Source: Candidatus Gastranaerophilales bacterium
GTDB lineage: Bacteria > Cyanobacteriota > Vampirovibrionia > Gastranaerophilales > Gastranaerophilaceae
Assembly (NCBI GenBank): GCA_017461425.1
Contig: JAFTXY010000011.1
Span: forward strand, 1 to 64,000
DNA length: 64,000 bases
Direction of reading: 5' to 3'
Shown: positions 57,545-64,000 of the stretch, in pieces
Layout of the letters: each line of letters starts with the position of its first letter
How positions within the stretch are numbered: position 1 is the stretch's first letter
Position numbers and translations under genes: made by a program
The notes under the pieces: generated by a model
What the model was told of the DNA's origin: nothing
The model's database searches: none
What the model saw: only the letters and a program-made list of their open reading frames with translations

Positions 57545-57777
57545 ATTTAAACCTGTTTATAATCTGTGTAATTTTTAAACAAGTTTTCAACATGAAAAAA
57601 ATCAATTATATCAATAATTTTAACCACTTTTGCACAAATATTTAGTCTTTATTATAGATTATTAATTCTATATATAAATATATATTTATTTATATAATAT
57701 AAAACATTTTATTTTCCTTTTAGGATGTTGTTTGTAAGTTTATGTTTTTATACTATAATTTTAGAAGATAAACTAAT
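57545..57777. other. AT-rich gap before dnaN, candidate replication origin
   Basis: TTTTGCACA (57628-57636) matches the DnaA-box consensus TTWTNCACA fully. Looser matches are TTTTCAACA (57584-57592, 8 of 9) and TGTGTAATT (57566-57574, 7 of 9 on the other strand). A ~70-bp stretch of almost only A and T (57640-57715) follows and could be the unwinding element. It lies directly upstream of dnaN, with mnmG downstream, a usual origin setting. Confidence 0.5.
57732..57759 (+). promoter_or_regulatory. dnaN promoter
   Basis: TTGTAA (57732-57737), a 16-bp spacer and TATAAT (57754-57759), 18 nt before the ATG. The leader is short, about 12 nt. Confidence 0.6.
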
Positions 57778-58920
57778 ATGGAGAAATTGCCAGTGGAAAT
57801 AGTTTTAAATAAAGAAGATTTTTCAAATGGAATTAAGATAGTTGAAAAAATTACTGCACAAAAAGCAATTCAACCTATACTTTCAAATATTTTAATTGAA
57901 ACTGTAACTTCAGATAGAATTAGATTTTGCGCAACAGATTTAAATAATTTAGCAATAAATTATAAAACTTCCGCAATGGTAACTTCAGAAGGTTCTATTA
58001 CAATAAGCGCTAAAAAAATATCAGAAATTGTTTCTAAATTATCAGCAACAGAAATAACATTAAAATCACAAGAAGATTCTGATAATGTAAAAATTAAAAG
58101 TGGAAAAACCGAATTTGATTTAATCGGAATGAATGCAATTGATTTTCCTAAAGTTATAGATGAAGCAGAAACAAATGAATATAAAACAATTATTTTAAAT
58201 AAAAACGAATTTTCAAAAGCAATTAAACAAGTTATTTTTGCAGTTTCACAACAAGAAACACAAGCTGTTTTAACAGGTGTTTGTTTTAATATTCAAGGAA
58301 ATATTTTAGAACTTGCTGCAACTGATGGAAATCGTTTAACAAGAATTCAAAAAGAAATTTTATCTCCTGTTGAAGAAGATATTAATTTTATAGTGCCTTC
58401 AAAAACACTTCAAGAAGTACAAAGAATTTCATCAATTATTGAAGATGAAAATATAACATTAAAAATACAAAAAAATAAAATATTATTTGTTTTTGAAGAT
58501 TTAACTTTCCAATCAAGATTATTAGATGGAATATATCCTAAATATCAACAATTAATTCCAAATTCAAATGATAAAAAAATTGTTGTTGATAGAGTTGAAT
58601 TAATTAATGCAATTGAAAGAGCTTCTATTATGGTTAATGATAGAACAAATGTTGTTAAATTTAATTTCTCTCAAGGTCAATTAGAAATTATGGCTGATAC
58701 TCCAGAAGCTGGTCGTTCAAAAGATTATATTGATATTGAATATGAATTTGATGATATGTTAACTGCATTTAATTATAAATATGTATTAGATGGTTTAAAA
58801 AATATGGATTCTAAAAAAGTTGAAATTGAAATTTCAGATGTTTTAGCGGCTTCTATATTTAAACCTCAAGAAGATAACAGTAATTATATATGTTTAATAA
58901 TGCCTGTTAAAGTTCAATAG
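57778..58920 (+). CDS. dnaN: DNA polymerase III sliding clamp (beta subunit)
   Basis: The clamp that tethers the replicase to DNA. At 380 residues it has the three clamp domains of about 125 residues, with FCATDLNNLAI, ELAATDGNRLTRIQ (about 178-191) and the C-terminal ISDVLAASIFKP ... LIMPVKVQ, whose last residues form part of the binding cleft. dnaA is not next to it. It starts a plus-strand operon with thrB, mnmG and probably yajQ. Confidence 0.96.
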   Translation: MEKLPVEIVLNKEDFSNGIKIVEKITAQKAIQPILSNILIETVTSDRIRFCATDLNNLAINYKTSAMVTSEGSITISAKKISEIVSKLSATEITLKSQEDSDNVKIKSGKTEFDLIGMNAIDFPKVIDEAETNEYKTIILNKNEFSKAIKQVIFAVSQQETQAVLTGVCFNIQGNILELAATDGNRLTRIQKEILSPVEEDINFIVPSKTLQEVQRISSIIEDENITLKIQKNKILFVFEDLTFQSRLLDGIYPKYQQLIPNSNDKKIVVDRVELINAIERASIMVNDRTNVVKFNFSQGQLEIMADTPEAGRSKDYIDIEYEFDDMLTAFNYKYVLDGLKNMDSKKVEIEISDVLAASIFKPQEDNSNYICLIMPVKVQ

Positions 58921-58929
58921 GAAAGAATT

Positions 58930-59856
58930 ATGAAAGTAAGTGTTAAAACCCCAGCAACAATAGCAAACTTAGGATGTGGATTTGATTCATTTGGTCTAGC
59001 TTTGCCATTATATAATGTCGTGTCTGTTGAAGAAACAGTTTTACCTGGTTCCGGAATTGAAATTAATATTATAAATGAAAAAAATAACGAAGATATTTCC
59101 GATATTCCGACAGATAAAAATAATATTGTTTATAAAGCAATTGAGCTTTTATATAATTTTATCGGACAAATTCCTAATGAATTAAAAATAACTATCAAAA
59201 CACAAATTCCAATTTCAAGAGGACTAGGTTCTTCTGCTTCTGTTATTGTTGGAGGATTAATTGCTGCAAATGAATTACTAGGTAGACCAGCTGATGAAAA
59301 GGTTTTAATGTCTATTGCAACAGAAATTGAAGGACATCCAGATAATATTACCCCTGCTTTTGTTGGTGGTATTAATTTATCATCTTGGGAAGAGGATGGC
59401 TCTGTAATTTATAGGAAATTACCTTGGAATGATGAATGGAAGTTAATGGTTTGCGTTCCAGATTATGAATTAAATACGGAAATTTCTCGTTCTGTTTTAC
59501 CAAAAGAAGTTCCAATGAAAGATGCTATCTTTAATTTAAAAAGAAGTGCTATGTTTGTTGATGCACTTTACAATAAAGATGAAGAATTATTAAAATTATC
59601 TTTAAAAGATAAACTCCATCAACCATACAGAGAAAAATTAGTTCCTGGTTTGGCTGAAATTATGAATAATTTAAAACATATAAATGGTGTTGTAGGAACT
59701 GTTTTATGTGGGGCAGGACCATCTATATTGGTTATTTATAATGGTATTGGTGTTAGTGAAATTAAAGAAACAGTTACTAATACTTGGAATTATTTTAACG
59801 TTAAATCAAATTTCTTAAATCTGCCAATCGAAAAAGAAGGTGCAGTTATTTTATAG
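58930..59856 (+). CDS. thrB: Homoserine kinase
   Basis: ThrB phosphorylates homoserine on the way to threonine. The 308-residue GHMP kinase has PATIANLGCGFDSFGLAL (about 8-25), the ATP loop PISRGLGSSASVI (about 96-108), EGHPDNITPAFVGG (about 136-149) and the C-terminal LCGAGPSIL. All family motifs are intact. It is 9 nt after dnaN. Confidence 0.95.
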   Translation: MKVSVKTPATIANLGCGFDSFGLALPLYNVVSVEETVLPGSGIEINIINEKNNEDISDIPTDKNNIVYKAIELLYNFIGQIPNELKITIKTQIPISRGLGSSASVIVGGLIAANELLGRPADEKVLMSIATEIEGHPDNITPAFVGGINLSSWEEDGSVIYRKLPWNDEWKLMVCVPDYELNTEISRSVLPKEVPMKDAIFNLKRSAMFVDALYNKDEELLKLSLKDKLHQPYREKLVPGLAEIMNNLKHINGVVGTVLCGAGPSILVIYNGIGVSEIKETVTNTWNYFNVKSNFLNLPIEKEGAVIL

Positions 59857-59863
59857 GTAAATA

Positions 59864-61774
59864 ATGTTACAGTCTGATTTTAAATTTGATTCTATAATTG
59901 TTGGGGCAGGTCATGCAGGAATTGAAGCTGCAATTTCTTGTGCCAGATTAGGATTAAAAACATTATTAACAACCCTGAATATCGAGAATATTGGTTTAAT
60001 GCCTTGTAATCCAGCTATTGGTGGACCAGCAAAATCTAATTTAGTTAGAGAAATTGATGCTTTAGGCGGCGTTATGGCAGAACTTGCAGACGCTACATAT
60101 TTACAATTGAAAACTTTAAATTCTTCAAAAGGTCCTGCGGTTCGTGCGCTTCGTGCTCAATCCGATAAAAAAGAATATAGAAGTGTTGCAAGAAAATACA
60201 TTGAAAATGAAGAAAATATAACTTTAAAAGAAATACAAGTTGTTGATTTAATAGTTGAAAATAATAAGATAAAAGGTATTATTGATGAGTTGGGTATAGA
60301 ATATTTTGCTCCAACTGTTATTTTGACAACAGGAACAAGTCTAGAGGGTAGAATCTTTATAGGTTTAAAATCTTTTCCAGCAGGGCGTTTAGGGGAAAGA
60401 AATGCCGTTGGTTTATCTGAAAAATTAAGACAGTTAGGTTTTAATGTCAGAAAATTAAAAACAGGAACACCTGCAAGGATTGATTCTCGTACTATTGATT
60501 ATTCAAAATTAGAACTTCATCCTGGAGATGAAATAATTAATAATATGCCAAGATTTTTTAGCTATAAAAAAAATCGCCCTATAAGAGAACAATTTCCTTG
60601 TTATTTAACTAAAACGAATGAAAAAACACATGAAATAATTAAAGCAAATCTTGATTATTCTCCATTATATCGTGGTTTAATTACTGGAGTTGGTCCAAGA
60701 TATTGTCCAAGTATTGAAGATAAAGTTGTTCGTTTTGCACACAATCCTTCGCACCATATTTTTATTGAGCCAGAAGGCAAAGATACTTACGAAGTTTATA
60801 TACAAGGTTTTTCGACAAGTTTACCTATAGAAGTACAATTTCAGATGATACATTCTTTGCCTGGTCTTGAAAATGCTTCTGTTATAAAACCCGCTTATGC
60901 TGTTGAATATGATAGTGTATGTGCTCTTGAGCTTGATAATGGATTAATGACTAAAAAAATAAAAGGATTATTTTTAGCTGGACAAATCAACGGAACTTCT
61001 GGTTATGAAGAAGCAGCGGCGCAAGGTTTGGTGGCTGGTATTAATGCAAAAAATTATTTAGATAATAAAGAATATTTAAAAGTTACTCGTTCAAATTCTT
61101 ATATTGGTACATTAATTGATGATTTAATTACAAAAGATATTGATGAACCATACAGAATGCTTACATCAAGAAGCGAATATCGTTTAATTTTAAGACAAGA
61201 TAATGCTGATTTAAGATTAATGGAATTAGGATATGAAGCTGGGCTTGTAAAAGAAGAAGATATTTTAAGAAAAAGATTTAAAGAAGAAAAAATTCAAGAG
61301 CAAATTGAAAAATTAAAAGAATTTAAAATAAGTGCTAATGATAGAAATAGAGAAATTTTAGAAAAATATAACGAGCCATTAGAGCTTGGTAGTAATGCAT
61401 TTAATATTTTAAAAAGACCAAATGTTAATTTTGAAATATTAAAAGAACTTGGTTATAAATCTGATATTAATTCCGATGATAATTATTTAATAAGAGATAT
61501 TGAAGAACAAGCTGAAGTTTTAATTAAATATGATGGTTACATTAAAAGACAATTAGACCAAATTGAAAATCAAAATAAAACAGATAATATTAAAATCCCA
61601 GAAGATATAGATTATAATTCTATAAAACAAATTTCAACAGAATCAAAAGAAAAATTAAACAAAATTAGACCAAAAACAATAGGACAAGCGCTTAGAATTG
61701 GTGGAGTTAAACCTGCTGATATCTCTTGTTTAATGGTTTTAATAGAACAACACAGAGTTGCTAAAAACCGCTAA
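59864..61774 (+). CDS. mnmG: tRNA uridine-34 carboxymethylaminomethyl enzyme MnmG
   Basis: MnmG (GidA) works with MnmE to modify U34 of tRNAs. The 636-residue protein has the FAD motif GAGHAGIEAA (14-23), CNPAIGGPAKSNLVREIDALGG (split over about 48-69), the catalytic-site stretch KTGTPARI, GLFLAGQINGTSGYEEAAAQG (~ 370-390) and the C-terminal MnmE-binding helices. The gene is often near the replication origin, which matches the neighbouring candidate oriC. It follows thrB by 7 nt. Confidence 0.97.
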   Translation: MLQSDFKFDSIIVGAGHAGIEAAISCARLGLKTLLTTLNIENIGLMPCNPAIGGPAKSNLVREIDALGGVMAELADATYLQLKTLNSSKGPAVRALRAQSDKKEYRSVARKYIENEENITLKEIQVVDLIVENNKIKGIIDELGIEYFAPTVILTTGTSLEGRIFIGLKSFPAGRLGERNAVGLSEKLRQLGFNVRKLKTGTPARIDSRTIDYSKLELHPGDEIINNMPRFFSYKKNRPIREQFPCYLTKTNEKTHEIIKANLDYSPLYRGLITGVGPRYCPSIEDKVVRFAHNPSHHIFIEPEGKDTYEVYIQGFSTSLPIEVQFQMIHSLPGLENASVIKPAYAVEYDSVCALELDNGLMTKKIKGLFLAGQINGTSGYEEAAAQGLVAGINAKNYLDNKEYLKVTRSNSYIGTLIDDLITKDIDEPYRMLTSRSEYRLILRQDNADLRLMELGYEAGLVKEEDILRKRFKEEKIQEQIEKLKEFKISANDRNREILEKYNEPLELGSNAFNILKRPNVNFEILKELGYKSDINSDDNYLIRDIEEQAEVLIKYDGYIKRQLDQIENQNKTDNIKIPEDIDYNSIKQISTESKEKLNKIRPKTIGQALRIGGVKPADISCLMVLIEQHRVAKNR

Positions 61775-61815
61775 TTTTTATATGATTGTTTTATATTAAT
61801 TTAAAGGAGAAGTTT

Positions 61816-62316
61816 ATGGCTAAAGATGCAAGTTTTGATATAGTTTCAGAATTTGATAAACAAGAGCTTGTTAATGCTGTTGATCAAGTTAAAAGAGAAT
61901 TAACAACTCGTTTTGATTTAAAAGATTCAAATTCTAATATCGAAATAATTGAAGACAAATCAATTAATATAACAACAAATGATGAAATGAAATTAAGAAA
62001 TATTTTTGATATTTTGCAATCAAAATTAGTAAAAAGAAATTTAAGTTTAAAAATATTAGACCCACAAAAAGTTGAAAATGCTCTTGGTGGCAATGTTAAA
62101 CAAGAGATTAAACTTAAAAAAGGTTTATCAACAGAATTAGCTAAAAAAATTGTTGGCATGATAAAAGATACTAAAATTAAAGTGCAAGCTTCAATTCAAG
62201 GTGATAGTGTTCGTGTAAGTGGTAAATCAAGAGACGACTTGCAAAATGTTATTCAATTTATAAGACAAAAAGAAGAAGAAATTGATGCACCACTTCAATT
62301 TAACAATTATAGATAA
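61816..62316 (+). CDS. yajQ: YajQ/UPF0234 family nucleotide-binding protein
   Basis: A 166-residue protein of two ferredoxin-like domains. It starts MAKDASFDIVSEFDKQEL and contains RFDLKDSNS, KLVKRNLSLKILD, and VRVSGKSRDDLQNVI. YajQ proteins bind nucleotides; some bind cyclic di-GMP and act in signalling. A good AAAGGAGAAG site supports the ATG at 61816 over an ATG at 61786. It ends at a palindromic terminator. Confidence 0.93.
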   Translation: MAKDASFDIVSEFDKQELVNAVDQVKRELTTRFDLKDSNSNIEIIEDKSINITTNDEMKLRNIFDILQSKLVKRNLSLKILDPQKVENALGGNVKQEIKLKKGLSTELAKKIVGMIKDTKIKVQASIQGDSVRVSGKSRDDLQNVIQFIRQKEEEIDAPLQFNNYR

Positions 62317-62320
62317 GCAA

Positions 62321-62346
62321 AAACCGCCTAATTAGGCGGTTTTCTT
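62321..62346. terminator. Terminator between yajQ and the coiled-coil gene
   Basis: The palindrome of AAACCGCCTA with its complement (62321-62342) plus T-run; it can serve both converging genes. Confidence 0.9.
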
Positions 62347-62358
62347 ATAAGATTTATA

Positions 62359-62769
62359 TTAAATTTCTGATTCTTTAATCATTTTTAAAAGTTCTAAATC
62401 AAAATTTCTTTTCATTAAATTTTGTATTTGTATAATTTCTTTGAATGCAGCGTCTACTTTTTCTTGAGTGATATCTGGGCGATTAATTTTTGCTTTAATG
62501 CTTTCAATTTTTTCTTCTGCATCTTCAATAATTTTAAATAGTTTATCTATTTGCTTGTCCTTTAAATTAAATTTTGACAATCTTTCTTTTAGGGCATTTT
62601 TGCGTCTTTTTCTTTCTTTTAAAACTTCTGAAAAACCAAAATCTTTTTTATAATATTTTTTAAATTTAGATTCTCTTTCATATTCTTTTTCAGCAATTTC
62701 TTTGCTTTTTTCCATTAAATCTAATTCTTTTTTATTATTTAATAAATTTAATAATAAATCGTCGTTCAT
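62359..62769 (-). CDS. Small coiled-coil protein of unknown function
   Basis: I do not recognise this 136-residue protein. It is highly charged (Lys/Glu), helical throughout and without membrane segments; the middle (KERKRRKNALKERLSKF) is strongly basic. It lies 8 nt downstream of the radical SAM gene, so they are cotranscribed. Confidence 0.65.
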   Translation of the reverse strand: MNDDLLLNLLNNKKELDLMEKSKEIAEKEYERESKFKKYYKKDFGFSEVLKERKRRKNALKERLSKFNLKDKQIDKLFKIIEDAEEKIESIKAKINRPDITQEKVDAAFKEIIQIQNLMKRNFDLELLKMIKESEI

Positions 62770-62777
62770 AGTATATC

Positions 62778-64000
62778 CTAAAATTTATAATTACATACAA
62801 TTTCTGTGCCGTATTTAGTTAAATATAATAACATATATTCTCTAGTTAAGAGATGAAAAGGAAGAGTATCTCCATATGCTTCAAAAGCTTTTTTAGAACA
62901 CAAGTTTATTATTTCTTGCAATTCTATTTTAGTCATACCAGAGGCAGTGTAATTATATGTTGGGGAAAATTCTGCTTCTTGATAAGTTTCACCAATAACT
63001 CCATATTTTTCAGGTGCCTCACGCAATTTTGTATGTTTGCCCATTGTGAATACACTTTTTCCATAAACATTTATAACATCAGTATTTTCGCAAATATCTT
63101 TTATTGTCATAAGAGCATCTTCTTTTGTTTCAGCAGGAAAACCAAAAAATATAAAAGCAAAATTAAAAATACCAGCATCATGAGAATTTTTTAAGATTTT
63201 TAATCTATTTTCGATATTTATTCCTTTGTTAATAAGTTTCATAATTTTTTCAGAACCAGATTCATAACCCCATAAAACCATTTTTAATCCCGCTCTATGG
63301 GCTAATTTCATTAATTCTTCATCAAAACCATCTTCCAATCTTGCATCACAAAAAAATGATATGTTTAAATCTTCTTTTATTAATCTTTCAGACATTTTTC
63401 TTAGATACGATGGGCTGATTGCCTCATCAATAAATTCAAAATTTTTTATACCGTAATTATTTTTGAAATATTTTATTTGTTCTATTAATTTATCTAAATC
63501 TTTGATATTATAATGCATTCCAAAATCATGATCACAAAAACTGCATTTGCGCCAGTAACAACCTCTTGAAGTCTGAAAAGGCATTATAATTTCGGGTGTA
63601 AAATATTCATCTAATTTGTAACCATTTAAACTTGCCATTTTCATATCATTTAGTTTTAATGGTTCAATTATTGGATTTGTAATTATTTTATCGTCCTTTT
63701 TATACATTAAATTTGGCACTTGTTCAATTGGTATTTCGCCTGCAATATGCTGTGCTAATTTATAAACAGGGATTTCTCCTTCTTCAAGACAAACAGAATC
63801 ACAAAATAATTCAAAAAATTCAGGATATTTTTCTAATGAATCTTTGACTCTGCCAAAATGATTTCCGCCAATACTAATATGCGCTTTTGTTTTCTTTTTA
63901 AGCATACTAGCTAATGTTAAGCCTGCAATGATTTGATTTGATGAATTGATTGAAATTCCAATATAATCGGCATTTTCTTTAAGTATATCTTCAAGTTTTT
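62778..64000 (-). CDS. B12-binding-domain radical SAM enzyme (5' end outside the window)
   Basis: The frame continues past an internal ATG at 63905 to the window edge: the codons before it read DYIGISINSSNQIIAGLTLA, the core of a B12-binding-like domain, so the true start is beyond 64000. About 406 residues are visible. The radical SAM cluster motif is RGCYWRKCSFC (CxxxxCxxC spacing as printed), followed by FEFIDEAISP, GYESGSEKIMKLINKG and FFGFPAETKEDAL. Class B enzymes of this kind methylate or modify unactivated carbons in cofactors, peptides or lipids; the substrate is unknown. Confidence 0.88.
   Translation of the reverse strand, partial: KLEDILKENADYIGISINSSNQIIAGLTLASMLKKKTKAHISIGGNHFGRVKDSLEKYPEFFELFCDSVCLEEGEIPVYKLAQHIAGEIPIEQVPNLMYKKDDKIITNPIIEPLKLNDMKMASLNGYKLDEYFTPEIIMPFQTSRGCYWRKCSFCDHDFGMHYNIKDLDKLIEQIKYFKNNYGIKNFEFIDEAISPSYLRKMSERLIKEDLNISFFCDARLEDGFDEELMKLAHRAGLKMVLWGYESGSEKIMKLINKGINIENRLKILKNSHDAGIFNFAFIFFGFPAETKEDALMTIKDICENTDVINVYGKSVFTMGKHTKLREAPEKYGVIGETYQEAEFSPTYNYTASGMTKIELQEIINLCSKKAFEAYGDTLPFHLLTREYMLLYLTKYGTEIVCNYKF

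Noticed and set aside
63906-64000. Start of the radical SAM gene at the ATG at 63905
   Set aside because: The frame stays open upstream to the edge and encodes B12-domain-like sequence, so this ATG is internal.

Overview
This window is AT-rich (roughly 30% GC by eye), densely coded, and comes from a diderm bacterium. It carries the markers of an outer membrane: two TolC-type channels, an Mce/MlaD protein and a MacAB-TolC pump. It also has type IV pilus parts: a pilin-like prepilin, a fused PilM-PilN protein and PilO. My best guess at lineage is a non-photosynthetic cyanobacterial relative (Vampirovibrionia/Melainabacteria, probably gut Gastranaerophilales). Three things support this. atpD-atpC stand alone, away from the rest of the ATP synthase genes, as in Cyanobacteria. 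dnaN is not beside dnaA. The pilin leader ends in an FTMAETL-type motif, which I recall as common in that order. A fermentative, anaerobic life is suggested by a high-molecular-weight rubredoxin-type flavoprotein, a nitroreductase and a membrane pyrophosphatase. Taxonomy is inference; no rRNA or tRNA gene lies in the window.

Layout. 1-4.4 kb: end of an unknown gene, a pilin-like protein, a secreted 720-residue TPR protein, a tRNA-dihydrouridine synthase and a GIY-YIG protein. 4.4-9.9 kb (minus): a division/cell-wall cluster read as GT2 glycosyltransferase, murC, murB, ddl, ftsQ. 10-17.7 kb: VOC protein, membrane-anchored TPR protein, TolC-like channel, flavin reductase-rubredoxin, radical SAM protein, and hppA, whose stop codon lies in a 28-bp repeat. 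18-25.2 kb: TM2 protein, ilvD, MlaD-like protein, DEDDh exonuclease, ctpA, and atpD-atpC. 25.2-29.3 kb: an amino-acid permease and an unrecognised membrane protein, divergent from a regulator built of four tandem winged-helix domains. 29.3-33.5 kb: principal-type sigma factor, rlmB, pilMN fusion and pilO. 33.6-38 kb (minus): nitroreductase, GT-C membrane glycosyltransferase, a second ctpA coupled to an orphan OmpR-type regulator. 38-44.5 kb: folE2 and a possible acyltransferase on plus; RseP-type protease, Q-rich coiled-coil protein, AMIN-domain protein and ribH on minus.

44.5-51.5 kb: a 414-bp non-coding region with an operator-like palindrome, a second sigma factor, fabI, and a complete tolC-macA-macB(ATPase)-macB(permease) operon. 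51.5-56.8 kb (minus): heat-shock genes hsp20, dnaK, clpB. 56.9-62.3 kb (plus): comF, an AT-rich gap with DnaA-box-like sequences (a candidate replication origin), dnaN, thrB, mnmG and yajQ. 62.4-64 kb (minus): a small coiled-coil protein and a B12-binding radical SAM enzyme cut by the window edge.

The points I consider most worth a second look are the four-winged-helix regulator with its divergent operon, the candidate oriC at dnaN, the PilM-PilN fusion, the RseP protease with a large LysM-like insertion in its PDZ region, and the structured region upstream of the second sigma factor.
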